Positions 53,208 through 64,000 of a stretch of DNA of 64,000 nt are shown here, in pieces (positions within the stretch are counted from its first letter, which is position 1; every line of letters begins with the position of its first letter). Source of the stretch: Echria macrotheca (lineage: Eukaryota > Ascomycota > Sordariomycetes > Sordariales > Schizotheciaceae). Under the pieces are notes generated by a model. That model made no database searches, was not told where the DNA came from, and saw only the letters and a program-made list of their open reading frames with translations. Made by a program: the position numbers and the translations under genes. The stretch is from contig MU839844.1 in assembly GCA_030411725.1 (NCBI GenBank), positions 372,001 to 436,000 of the forward strand, in the 5' to 3' direction.

Positions 53208-55743
53208 CTATTCCGCCCCGATCTCGCCGCCCTCCATAAAGCCCGTATTGAAGTCGAACCCGCCGTCGTCGTGGCCGGAGCCGTCATTCAGGAACGCATC
53301 GAAATCGAACTCGGTCAGGACGTTATCGGATGTCATTGGGTTCGCAAAGTCCATGGTGGAGAAATCCTGCAACTGTCAGGTCAGAGTCGGAGAGGAGAGA
53401 TCAACAAAAGACTTACCATAGTACTAGGCTCCATGAAGCCATTGTTGGCACGGTTCTGGTCCGGCAATGGTGCAGCCGGGACCGCGGCAACCGGTGGTGG
53501 GGGTGCCGCAGCAGGCTGTCCAGTGGCAACGCCTTGGGCGGCATTGACGTTCTGGTTCTTAGCGAAGCTCGCCGCGTTGACTGGCGTGATGGGCGTAGCT
53601 GGGGTGGGAGTCTCTTGCGGAGCGTCTCCATCGGCAGCGGGTGTGGGAGCGTTGACGCCGGCTCCGCCCTTCTTGGTCGCAGCTGCCTTGGCTTTGGTCT
53701 TGGTGTCGCCCTTCTTCTTGGGGGCCGCTTTGTTGCCCTGCTGAGGCGTGGGCGGCGCCGCTGTGCTAACCTGCGGGGACGAGGTGGCATTCCGAGAGTT
53801 GGCGGCGTTCGCTGGGCCGCCCGCCGGAGCCGACGGAGGAGGCATAGCTCGCTGTTGGGGGGTGCCCTGGACCGGTGCCTGGGGACCCTGGCCGGCCATC
53901 TGGCCGTTGGGGCCTTGAGCCCACTGCATGCCAGGACCGCCCTGAGCGCCCTGCTGGGCAGCGGCGGCTTGGCGCTGGGCAGCAGCGATCATCTGCTGTT
54001 GCTGCTGAGGATTCATCTGCCCGTTGAAAGGTTGCTGGGGATGAGAACTAGGGGGACGCATGCCACCATTCATCTGTCCGCCGGGCAGCATGTTCATGCC
54101 GAAGTGCGCACCGTTGGGGTCCATGTTACCACCCATAAAGTTCATTCCGCCGTTTGGTGAGCTCCGGTTCTGCGCGCCGTCGGGCAATGGTGAACCCATG
54201 TTGGCGGCGTTGCCAATTTGCTGGCTGGCACGCTTCATCTGGTCGGTTGGGTTCGGCGACGCGCCGTTGCGGCCTCCTGGGGGTGACGTGCCCTGGAAGC
54301 CCTGGCCACCAGGCGGAGCACCTGGACCTCCGGGCCCGCCGGGACCCTCGGCTCCCCGCATGTTGTTGCCGCCGATGTCTTGCTCCTGGCGGGCCATCAT
54401 GAGGCGCTTCTTGTTCTGCTGCTCGAGCAGCATCAGCTGCATCTGGTAATCCTGGAGAGCGTGATTGCTACCCGTGGCCTGCGCACCAGGACCAGGCCGC
54501 ATGGTGGTGCCGGGAGCAATGTCTCCAGGGTAAAACTGTCCGATAGTTGCGCCGTCGGGCCCTTGGGGAAGCATGGGGGAGCCTTGGGCCTGAGGGCCTC
54601 CAGCGCCCGCCATGGGCTTGTTGGGCATTTGCTGTCCGTGGTGCTGCTGGAGGTTAGCCGAGTACATGGCAATGTTCTTTGCTTGTAACGGGTTTGTAGA
54701 GACCATTGCCTGGAACTGGTTAGGATTTAGCGCTGCCGGGTGTACGCCTTGCTGGAGCGGTGCTTGTGAATAGTAAAGACCGTTCCCTACCTGCTGCTGG
54801 CCGGGCATCCCTTGGCGCTGGCCGTTCGGCATGACGATGCCTTGGGCTGGGTTGAATGGTGCGCCGTCGAGCCTGGGTCTCTTGGAAGGCGACGGAGCAT
54901 TATCCGTCGTGCCCGGGGACCCTGCCCGGACCGCGGGGTCGGGATTTTCCCGCTTTTGTTGCTGCTGCAGCATGTGTATCGCTTGTGGGCTGCCGACACG
55001 TCAGTAACGATCGTGAAGGGAAGCTGGGGGACACCTACTTCTGGTTATTGGCCATAGCCGCCCGTTGCAAATTGCCCTGGTTCAGCTTGACATTCATAGC
55101 GCCATTCGGCACTCTCCCCATCATGTGTTGCTGGTACTGCTGCTGGAAGTCCGGGGGGCGGATGTTGCGCAGCATGTTCTGTTGCTGTTCTTGACGAAGG
55201 CGTGACTGCTGCTGTAACTACGATGTTAGCCCGGCCTTGGTCGACAGCAAAAGTGCACCATACCTGAGTGTGCGACACGTATTGATTGATCTGAACGTTC
55301 ATCCCCTTGCCCTTTTGGGAGTTGAAGACATCCCAGAAGAGGCAGAACCACTCGTAGAGAAAGCAGCTCCCGCTGTTGCCGGGGATGTTGGGGGCGGGCA
55401 GGTCGTCCGGTCGCTTCTGGTCGAGGAGGTCCTTCGAGTCGGTGTCCATCGGGTCGTCGCCGAGCCCGTTGCCCAGCGGGTCCCCGTCGCGCCGGTCCCC
55501 GTCCTTCTTGACATTGATCTCGGGGTCCTGTTGGAAGATGCTGCGTGCGCAGTCATACATGCCGTAGCGCATGAAGTATTCGTAGATGTACGTGTTGAGC
55601 AGCGTGCGGTTGGAGTCGTTGAGCGGTGGCTGTCGTGGGGCACCGGGGTGAGGGATGGCGCCATTGTTATTCATCATGGGCATCGGGGCGCCGACCGGGC
55701 CTCCCACGGCGCCCATGTTCGCCATGTTCGCCATGTTGTTCAT
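53208..55743 (-). CDS. LisH-domain transcriptional regulator, Som1/Flo8 type
   Basis: Four exons: 55743-55264, 55217-55039, 54989-53417 and 53372-53208, giving 798 aa. A LisH motif (about residues 46-75, NRTLLNTYIYEYFMRYGMYD) and the following SGSCFLYEWFCLFWDVFNS resemble SSDP/Flo8-family N-termini. The rest is Gln/Pro/Gly-rich and disordered, with nuclear-type segments (PSKRPRLDG; basic Lys-rich stretch) and an acidic C-terminus (TEFDFDAFLND) that could activate transcription. Som1/SomA homologues act below cAMP-PKA in adhesion, conidiation and virulence, with a PtaB-type partner. The final exon has two possible phase-0 acceptors differing by two codons. The family call is good; the exact orthology is inferred. 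Confidence 0.85.
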
Positions 55744-58700
55744 GGTGAGCGGCTACGTGCAGACGGCGGTCTGCGTGTCGATCGCAACGCAAAATGATGT
55801 GGTGGGTTGGAGGGCGATGCGAAGTGGCGCGTTGGTTGAGGTTGCCGGACGGTGACGAGGTTGCAAAGAAGAGTGGGCAGATGCGAAGGGTGGTGGTCGC
55901 CACCAGTGGCACGGGGTGCGCTTAAATCCGGCACCTGGGAACGAGGGCTGGCAGCGGGCGTGCGTGCCAGCGTTCGGAATCAGGAACGTTCAAACTCAAA
56001 TGGTTGATGATGAAGCCGCGTCGGCGGTGGTGGTGGATGATGGAAAGAAGGACGTTGGAGCGAGTGCACCAGCTCGGGTGCTGCTGCTGGGTTGTGGCCA
56101 CCAGCGGTGGACTCGCGCTCTCGCTTCCTCGTCGCACGTCCCGCTATACTGCTGCTGCTGGCCTCTGGCAGTCGGCGCAATTGTCGGCCCTCTCCCGCGA
56201 CGCTGCTGGGCCAATCCGGCAAATTCGGTGATGGGCGAGGCGGCGATGCTTGAAACATCAAAATGGCGTGCGTCGGGGGAAGAAGGAGATGGCAGCAGGG
56301 AACAGGCAGTGGGTGACTGGAGGCGTGAGGCAGAGGAGAAGAGGGAAGAGGGAGACGGGGGTTGGGAGTTTTCGAATTTTCGGCGACGCTTGAACGTATG
56401 GGGGGAGCACAGGACACAAGAGCCCAAGTGATTGGGGATGCGTGCTGCCAGCCTCTAAGGCTTGCTACGAGTGATTGCGCAGTTTCTGGAACGATCTGCC
56501 ACCAGCGCCTGCGTATATCTGAGACCCGCACAGGTGTTGCCTGGCCCCTCAGGCGCCCAAGGCACCCCCGCGTCAATATCAGGCAGCAATTCAACTAGCG
56601 AGGCCTTGGCGCCCCGATACTCGCCACGCACGAGATTGCGCCCGGTCCGTCTGCTCGAGGAAACTGGCGGGAGAATCTGCAGTTCTTGGGCTTGGAGAAA
56701 GACAAGCACACGGCTATCAAATGGAGGTGTTTAAAATTGTGTTCTTGTTGAATTCCCAACCCGGTAGAATGTCGTGATGTCTGTCTTGCGCGACGGCGCT
56801 GGCCCACTTTCCCCTTTCAGACATGTACCCCTCCGAGCACCATCCGCGACATTTCGCGGCGAAGGGAAGACGAACATCCGAAACGACATCGATGTCGCTC
56901 AAACCGTGGCGCGGATGCCAACGTGCACACGACTATGAAGATTGCTGCGGTTTATTGTGCTTTCTGACGACTCTACAAATTCTTCGTGGCGATATCATGA
57001 AGGTCAGCAAGCCCGGGGATTTGATGCCACAATGCATTGGTGGCCGGGGGATTGCTCTCGCTCTGGAAAATCTTAACAGATCGCGAACGCATGGCTCTAC
57101 GCGCGGCGGCATCTCTAGCCAATTCCTTTTATCATAAGATCTACCGGCAAAAAGCACGATGCATTACGACGCGACGGTGAGGTTTTGTCACCAAGGTGAG
57201 AGGGCTTTGAGTCGGATGCCAGCACCATCTGGATTGCCACGTTGGGGAGGACCTGGCGTGATGTGGTTGGCAGCCTCGGGTTGGGCTGGACGCCAGACCC
57301 CTCCAAACTGCCATTTCTGGCGTCGTGCGCCCAGTAATTGCCCTTTGCAATTCGCAGTCGAGCCCGACGACATCGCTTCTGGCGGCTGCCTGGGTGGGGA
57401 CGGCACGCGGAGTCTGGTGACTCGTCGCGACCAGTCCAGCTTGTCCAGCTGCCAAGTCGGTGAGGTGATTCATAAGTGAGGACGAAAAGATGGGTGAAGA
57501 TTGCCAGGCGCGTCTGACAAGGTTGCATGCCTCGATCGGGCCCCTCGGGCGGCCCATCCGGCGGCTCCGGGATGCTGAGAAATCCAGCCGAAGGCATTGA
57601 GTCAAAATCCGAACGGGCGGCGCGCCGTGTCGTGGTGATACGAGAGGGAGGGGGGCAGCTGCACATCAAGTGCCGTGCATGTCTGTCCTGCTTGCTCCCA
57701 GGGCGTCTGCTTTCCTTCAGAGGACGGTCGCAGCCATCCGCAGTGGGATGCACCGGTTTGGGCCCGGCCGCGGGATCGATATGGTCCACTCATCCGCCCA
57801 AGCCCGCCGACGACGTCGGGAGGCGCCTGCACGAGCAATTCTCCAGCGCACCCGTACCTTGCATTAGCCCTGCCGCCGCCGTGGCTCCTGGTGCTGGGTT
57901 GCGACGCTGAGACCGGCCGGATCTGGATCGCCATCTCACCGGGGAGCGGGCGGCCGTTAGCTCTGGCTCGGCCCCGGATCGTCCACATTCTCGGATCCCA
58001 GCTCCCTGCTCTCTGTCCGTCATTTTGGCGGCCTTGGTTTTGCGGAGAAAGAGGGGTTGCTTTTGGCGCCCCGTGGCGATGCCAAATCGAGAGTCGAGAC
58101 CCATGATCTACGGCGCCATGCAGCCGCTGCCGGACCGGCCCAGCCCGTATCCCAGCCGAACCCCACTCATCTCAACACGACGCGTCTCGAACGGTGATGG
58201 CTACAATCTGGTAGATATTTGCAATGTGATGGATAGAAGCACGTAGGGCTGAGACCCTGGCCGAAGTTATTCAGATGATGCGATGTGTGATTGGTTGGCC
58301 CTAGCACACGGGCACTCGGGTACTCCCGAGCGAGACAGCGAACAATCCACATTCCTCATTGATGGTGGCGATCGGGATCCGTTCCCTTGGGGCGATGCCA
58401 GCTCCCAAGAAATTCGATGTGAGGGGCGTGAAATTGGGCTTGGGAGGCGATGACACTCTAATTTCTAGTTAGGATGTTCCTCCTGCCATGGGTTGAATTT
58501 TCGATTCTTTTCGGTCGACATGTGATGGCCACATCACACGGTGTCCTCGTCTTCATCCCATCTGGAGAGAGGAACCGATTTCGAGACCCTGTGGCCGATT
58601 TCTTCTGCCCCGAATAACATTCCCAACGTTCAGTTTGAATTTCGTCATCCAGATCGGACACCCGAGCACAGAACGTGTAATCATGGTAGTATAGCTGTAT

Positions 58701-60283
58701 ACCGCCAACCACCTGACACCTCAGCATGTCCTAGATGAGCGTGGTCTTCTTTCTCTCTCTGCCCTTTTTCAAGCCAGGCATGGATTCCAGACGAGCCAAG
58801 GGATTAACCTATGCTATTGAATCCAACCCTGCGAAAGGGTCACTCCCATCCGCCTCCGCCAAGACCGAGAACATGATTCCTAAACCCCCCATTCGCCGAG
58901 CATAGTTTCTATCGCCTCTAGGTAGGCCATGACTAAACCGAGTGACTTGAATCACCTGCGAGACTGTGTAACTTGGTTTTTATCCGAGAGAATCTTCAGA
59001 CCTTGGGTACGGGGCTTCTGTGTATATCGTCCCGATAGCTCGAGTGCCGCAGCCCAGTGGCCCCTTGAAATCAAATCCAAAGGTCCTTGCTGAAGTCTTG
59101 CTGGTGGGTGCTCCCTCGGCCGACACTCCTAGGATATATCGTGGTGGAAGACCGAGAGAGTGGTTCCAGACACCAGAGTCTCCTGAAACACCCATCCTCC
59201 TGAGGCCAGGAGCTTCTAATACTGTGACTCGCTCGTCCACGACAAGTATCCGCAAACAACGGCAACAGTGGTATCATTACAAGCCCAGTTTCTTACCTCT
59301 GGCACCATGCGAGATGAAATTACTCCGTCCAAGGCCCTGGACCGCGCCGATATCGCAAGTCAGAGCGTCGCAAACCGCAATGTTTAATGAACAACCTTCA
59401 GAGACGGTCGTCATCGCCATAGCTTGTTCCTGCTAGTCCGCATTGTCATCCTGAACAATTCAGAGGGTGTCAATCCAGATGTATCGAAAGCTGAGATCCT
59501 TGCGAGAGTGAGGTATCTCGCAGCGTCCGTGGGAACTCCCCCAAGGGCACCCCCTTCTCGTGGCTGGAAATTTTGTTCCCGAGCGTCCTTCCACTGTCGA
59601 TGCGGTGCGCAAACCTATTTTGACGCTTGCACTGAATCGTCCCCCCAAATTGAAATATCTTCGCGGAGCCGGTTGTAGAAAAGCGGCGTCTGTAGAAGGC
59701 CTGAATATTTCGAAACCCACGGCTCTAGCCTTCTGCAGATGTTAAGCCCCTGGTTCTGCGGAATGGATGAATAGGTCGGAAGTGCTTGTGTCGCGTTGCC
59801 CGTCGCTGATGATGCCCCGTTGCTCTCGCTCCACTGGACTCTGTCAAACGCTCGGCGGTGTACGCGGTTGTGTAGATTATCGTGGACAGATGCGCAGGAG
59901 GTCTCGCAGTGGCCAATCGTGTCCGTTCAGGTGTTTGTGTGGTAAGACGGTGGCGTCAATGTGCGATTTTGTGGTTGTGTTCCTAGACAGGAGAAGACGG
60001 GTGGGCGGCAGAATATGTCTGTCTCGACATGTGGCTGCCTTGTTGGGCCGCATCGCCACGGATGGCTTCAAGCAAACAAATTCGAAAAGCAATGCAGTGC
60101 ATCATCACGGAATATGTTGGGCAGAGACGGTATTCATTATCAAGTGCCAGCGGCAGGTATGTTATGTTGGGTATCATCAAGCCAAACCAACGCCCAATCC
60201 ATCTAAAAGTACAACCGAATTTTCTGCCCAAAGCCTGTGTCCTCAAGAAAAAGCGCCGCCAGCAGAGCCTTTCCCGAACACGA
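55744..60283. other. 4.5 kb region upstream of the Som1-type gene, no gene seen
   Basis: The first part (about 55744-56600) is probably the promoter and long 5' leader of the Som1-type gene. The rest carries only short ORFs without support on either strand. Confidence 0.5.
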
Positions 60284-60796
60284 CTACCACTCTCTCGTAG
60301 CCTTCTTGACGGGCTCCTGCACCTCGACCCCCGCCCTCCTCAACCCCTCGAGCAGCTCGGCCACGTTGACCGGGCGCAACTCGCTCCCCTGCTCGGCCGC
60401 CATGTACGGGTCGCCCATGTGCGTCTTGAGAACCTCCTCGGTCCGGCGGACGCGGGCGTAGTTGGCAAAGTCGCACAGGTCGAGCTCGAGCACACGCTCC
60501 TCCATATCCCTGGCGTACTTGAACTTGGCCTTCTTTGCATCTGCCGGGCCGAGGAAGGCGTACCGTCCCCCACTGAAGTTGAACTCGCTCTGCGTCGAGC
60601 ACGTCTCGTGTCGGCCCGTCCGCGCGTTCCGTCGTGCGCATGTCGAGCAGGACAGCGTCAGGAGGAAGGATTCACATTGCGGCGTGGCGGGTTTGGAGGA
60701 CTGCTTGGGCGTTAGTCTTTGGTGTAAATTTTGGGGCACCATGAGAAAACGTACCGAGCCGAACCAGCTGCGGCGGGCCTTGCTGGCGGAACCCAT
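60284..60796 (-). CDS. Small hypothetical protein
   Basis: Two exons: 60796-60755 and 60703-60284, giving 153 aa; acceptor CAAG or, one codon later, GCAG. The intron has donor GTACGT and branch GACTAAC. The first exon is basic (MGSASKARRSWFGS). The second has four cysteines in its first third (ATPQCESFLLTLSCSTCARR and ETCSTQ) and then a helical, charged region (AKKAKFKYARDMEERVLELD; VNVAELLEGLRRAGVEV). I do not recognise the family. The cysteines could bind a metal. Reading upstream past the ATG is open but has no convincing protein character. Confidence 0.6.
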   Translation of the reverse strand: MGSASKARRSWFGSVRFLMVPQNLHQRLTPKQSSKPATPQCESFLLTLSCSTCARRNARTGRHETCSTQSEFNFSGGRYAFLGPADAKKAKFKYARDMEERVLELDLCDFANYARVRRTEEVLKTHMGDPYMAAEQGSELRPVNVAELLEGLRRAGVEVQEPVKKATREW

Positions 60797-62310
60797 CGTC
60801 TCGAAGCTTTGTCTTGAACTCGCTGGCGATGCTGATCGGCTTGGTGGTTGCAGCGATGCCTCGTTGAAGATGTGTGGAGAAACAGTCTCGAGGCCTTGGA
60901 AAAGGAACAGACTGCTGCCAAGGTTGGCGGCCACGGCAGTTTTTATAGAGGGTATTGCCGGAGGAGAATCCGGTCGTCCTTGGAGGTGGTACATCGTCGG
61001 TTGTTGTGGTTGCAAGGCCAACATTTTGAACTAGATATGTTGGGATGAAAATGTTGTGAGCGACAAAGATTGCAGTTGCGGCTCTTTATACGAGACGAAA
61101 ATACTCGTAAACAAGAAAATGTCGATTGGGCTGAAATAAAGAACACAAAAGCCCCATGTGAAGCTGAGGGGTGTCGTCCTCGTGATTATATGCAACCACG
61201 CATGCGCCAGAGAATGCACGGCGACTCACACAGACAAAATTCGGGCGTTGGTGGTGTGGTTGTCGTGGGGCGTGGCGAAGTCGCCGTCCACGCCCCCTGA
61301 GAGCCTCTCTCTTCCCACGGGATGGGGGCTGGCTGTGTCGTACGTGGACCGGCTGAAGGCGCAGCACCCGCCCGCGCCCAGTGGCTAACTGGCCCGACGG
61401 CTACAATCCCACATTCCCCATGCCGATCAGGGGGCAAACGAAAGGAAGGACACGAATTCTGTTGAAACAAAGATGCAGAACATCTGTTGAGCAACGACGT
61501 TGAAAGCGACAGTTGAGCCCCTTCAAACCAGTCAAAGCTCAACTTCATCCCGATGGCGCTCCGGGTGTTACCCTCTGTTTGAGAGTGCGGTCAACGGCAG
61601 CCAGCGCACAGGATGCAGCTTGCAATGCAGAGGCCCAGACGCGCGGCTCTCGTTCAATCCCCGTTTGGCGGGGGATTGACCGAATTCCCGATGTCATTCC
61701 CAGCAGTTGTTCTGGGGCGAGGCTTTGGGATCTGACAGAGTAATCTGTCCGAATTGTCCGATCATCAGCCGCGGCCGCACCTACAGCACCTGGCTGAGGA
61801 GAGCGACTGAGCCAGTTACCGAGTACGTCTATCCGCAATGATCGGCAATGCCCCGATGCTTGAACCAACTTGGCCTCCATAACGAACCTCACATTGGTCA
61901 ATCCAGGGCGGTGTCCAAATGCAAGCAGATGGGGACACTTATTATTGATGCTCTATGATCAGGCTGTAGCCGATCCACTGTTACGGTAACGCGAGGGCAA
62001 AGCCTTCGTCGTCTAACACTACCGCCTTGTGAGGCTCCAGGTGGGGCTTAGTTTCCCACCGACGATCAACAGACAGCCCTCCGCCGCGGCCAACAATACG
62101 GACGGGCCGTGCCCGACCTGTATCCGCGGCCGACCAACTTGCCCGGCTTAGCAGACAAGCAAGGTTTCCAGGCGTCGCGGCCTCACGGTCGTAACTTTGC
62201 CAAGCCTATATGCCGCACCGCTCTTGACCGCCTGGCAGCATCGGTGCCGCCACCAACGCGTATTCGGCCAACACGGCCTCAGCCCCGAGCCGGCCTGATG
62301 AGGTCGGTTT
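60797..62310. other. Intergenic region, no gene seen
   Basis: About 1.5 kb, promoter of the small hypothetical gene and 3' side of BET3. Short ORFs only. Confidence 0.55.
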
Positions 62311-63024
62311 TTAGTCGTCCTCCGGTGGCAGCTCGTCATCGATGTATCGTATAAGGCTGACTCGCATCTCGGTCGTATCGTTTCCGCGCAGAACATCGCT
62401 GATAAAATGTGCCTCGACCTGCATCTGCACCATCTCGAGCGCCCCCCGCAGCACCCCACATAGAATATTTGAATACCAGAGCTCGTCTTGAGCGCGTCCG
62501 TCGTCGGGGAGCTCGACAAAATCGGCAAAGGGGTTCTCGTCGAAGACAAGCGAGAACTGCTTGCTGTCGCTCGTCCAGTTTGTGATGGTCGGTGTGATGT
62601 TGAGGAATATCTTGAAGCCCACCTGCTTGGGTGTTAGAAATGTTCTGCCACGTAGTCCTATGACATACCTTGGCTATCATCTCGGCCGTCTCCCGAAAGT
62701 TAGAACACCGCCGCATCGTGTTGGACCTCGCCAGGTAGTCCTCGATTAACCGCAGCCCGATGTTGTAGCCCATCTTGTCCAACTGTTTGTTGACCTCGAC
62801 ATAATCACTGTCAAAGTCCTTGCATAATTGCGCCACAATGGTTCCGTATGTGAGCACGACCAGCTCTGCGTTGACCTTGTCTATCCGTGTCCTGCTGCCG
62901 TTAGCGACGTTGGGTAACCGAGGGCAGCTCGTACTTCCAGATCCTACAAACGGTTAGCAGCGAGACGACAGTGGGATTAGGCAACATACTCCTCCCCTAA
63001 CCTCGATGCCTTACTCGCGGCCAT
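62311..63024 (-). CDS. BET3: TRAPP complex subunit Bet3
   Basis: Four exons: 63024-62990, a 9-nt microexon 62943-62935, 62891-62669 and 62622-62311, giving 192 aa, the family length. The junctions read LGEEIWKTRIDKVNAELVVL, which requires the microexon. Later blocks are YGTIVAQLCKDF, the conserved Cys in TMRRCSNFRETAEMIAK (the palmitoylated Cys of Bet3), KVGFKIFLNITPTITNW and YSNILCGVLRGALEMVQMQV. Bet3 is a core of the TRAPP tethering and Rab GEF complexes for ER-to-Golgi traffic. It is divergent from the U5-40K gene with only 304 bp between the start codons. Confidence 0.95.
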
Positions 63025-63328
63025 TGTGGATGCTGTGAGGATGCGGGAACGGACTGCAATAATCAATCTCCTGCGGACGTCGAGAGGATGCTGCCGAACT
63101 GAAGGCGGTGGGATTGTGCCGCTGCGGTTCCAAGGATGTCCCGCCTGGAGCTCAGGTCTCGGCAAGCCCCACTGGCGCAGGGACCTATCCCAGGATCCAG
63201 GCGGTGACGGAAGGCGGGGAATCTAAAATCCACTGCAACAGCTCCAGGCAATTTTTGGAATCGCGACCGAGCTCGGGTTGGAACAGAATCCCCATTGGAA
63301 CCTGATACCCTCGCGCATTTCAGAAACC
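63025..63328. promoter_or_regulatory. Compact bidirectional promoter of BET3 and the U5-40K gene
   Basis: 304 bp between opposed start codons of two conserved housekeeping genes, so both promoters must lie within or overlap here. No TATA element is evident. Confidence 0.65.
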
Positions 63329-64000
63329 ATGTCTTCGGAAAAGAGACCAGCATCCAGTGACCCCAACAGTGGGCAGCTTGTCAAGAGGCAGAATGTGGGC
63401 TCTAGTCGCGCCCTCACCCGCTCCGGCGCGTCGGGGAGCTCAGGCGCGCTGATCCAGGCTGTATGTGTGTTCCATTTATGGAGCGCGTATTCTGACGTGT
63501 ATAGGCCCCCCGAACCAGCGGGCTCCAGGCGCCGGTAATGGAGCTATCGGGGCATTCCGGGGAGATCTTTGCCGCCAAGTTTGACCGGTCCGGCAACCTC
63601 ATCGCGTCGGGATCCATGGACCGGACGATAAGTATGCATCCCGAGGGGAGATGCCGACGTATACTAACGGACGGGATTAGTGCTCTGGAGGACATATGGC
63701 GATTGCGAAAACTACGGCGTACTAAACGGCCACCGCGGCGCTATTCTCGATCTGCAATGGTCCCGCGACTCCGAGATTTTGTTTTCCGCCTCGGCCGATA
63801 TGCACCTTGCGAGCTGGGATCTGACGTCCGGGACACGGATACGACGGTACATTGGACACGAGGAGATTGTCAACACTTTGGACATCAGCAAGCGTGGCGA
63901 GGAGATGTTGGTCAGCGGCAGCGACGACGGCACGATTGGTATTTGGGATCCGAGGACGAAGAACGCGGCCGACTACATCGAGACCTACTTTCCTGTTACC
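63329..64000 (+). CDS. U5 snRNP 40 kDa WD40 protein (5' part, runs off the window)
   Basis: Exons 63329-63460, 63505-63631 and 63681 onward, open to the last base. A short basic leader (SEKRPASSDPNSGQLVKRQN) precedes WD40 repeats: LSGHSGEIFAAKFDRSGN to SGSMDRTIMLW, LNGHRGAILDLQW to SADMHLASWD, and GHEEIVNTLDIS to SGSDDGTIGIWD, then DPRTKNAADYIETYFPVT. This order and the wording of the repeats match the Prp8-associated U5-40K (SNRNP40/Spf38) spliceosomal protein. Introns are 44 and 49 nt. The remainder of the propeller lies beyond the window. Confidence 0.92.

Noticed and set aside
57115..57789. 224-codon ORF on the minus strand upstream of the small hypothetical gene
   Set aside because: No domain pattern, Pro/Arg-rich, with overlapping frames open to the same extent.

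Overview
The window is nuclear DNA of a filamentous ascomycete (Pezizomycotina), most likely a Sordariomycete. This rests on short GT..AG introns (about 43-70 nt, one of about 270) with CTAAC/CTGAC branch sites close to the acceptor, GC-rich coding sequence, no operons, and typical filamentous-fungus families: HET, UstYa/DUF3328, Zn(II)2Cys6, phytochrome and Som1. Gene models were built by hand by joining exons; exon borders are given in each entry. There is no CRISPR array and no recognisable transposon.

Layout. 1-2.7 kb: the 3' part of a siderophore-esterase-like hydrolase and a convergent proteinase K-type subtilase. 4.8-13 kb: a HET-domain gene, two UstYa/DUF3328 oxidase-like genes, a secreted protein made of repeats carrying eight WVEDR motifs, and a zinc-ribbon-like orphan. 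The two UstYa genes beside a signal-peptide repeat protein look like a compact, apparently undescribed fungal RiPP (dikaritin-like) locus; this is the main discovery candidate. 14.6-20.5 kb: a secreted LamG + Ig-like protein, a small velvet-like protein, an intron-containing tRNA-Pro(CGG), a lipocalin-like protein and a membrane-anchored S33 peptidase. 20.8-27.8 kb: an apparent L-rhamnose catabolic cluster, with a Zn2Cys6 regulator divergent from L-rhamnonate dehydratase, followed by a short-chain dehydrogenase resembling L-rhamnose 1-dehydrogenase.

29-34 kb: a coiled-coil protein whose 5' end appears frame-disrupted, and a small secreted NTF2-like protein. 34-39.7 kb: a 5.5 kb gene-poor stretch. 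39.7-45 kb: a GH125 alpha-1,6-mannosidase divergent from a single-pass cell-surface protein, then a metallo-beta-lactamase-fold protein. 46.6-50.8 kb: a complete fungal phytochrome hybrid histidine kinase (PAS-GAF-PHY-HisKA-HATPase-REC). 53.2-55.7 kb: a LisH-domain Som1/Flo8-type regulator. 60.3-64 kb: a small orphan, the TRAPP subunit Bet3 (with a 9-nt microexon), and the 5' part of the U5 snRNP 40K WD40 protein, which runs off the window.

The genes in the two putative clusters probably act together (peptide precursor plus tailoring enzymes; sugar regulator plus pathway enzymes). The remainder look like independent housekeeping, signalling and secretion genes. Family assignments are from remembered motifs; no searches were run.
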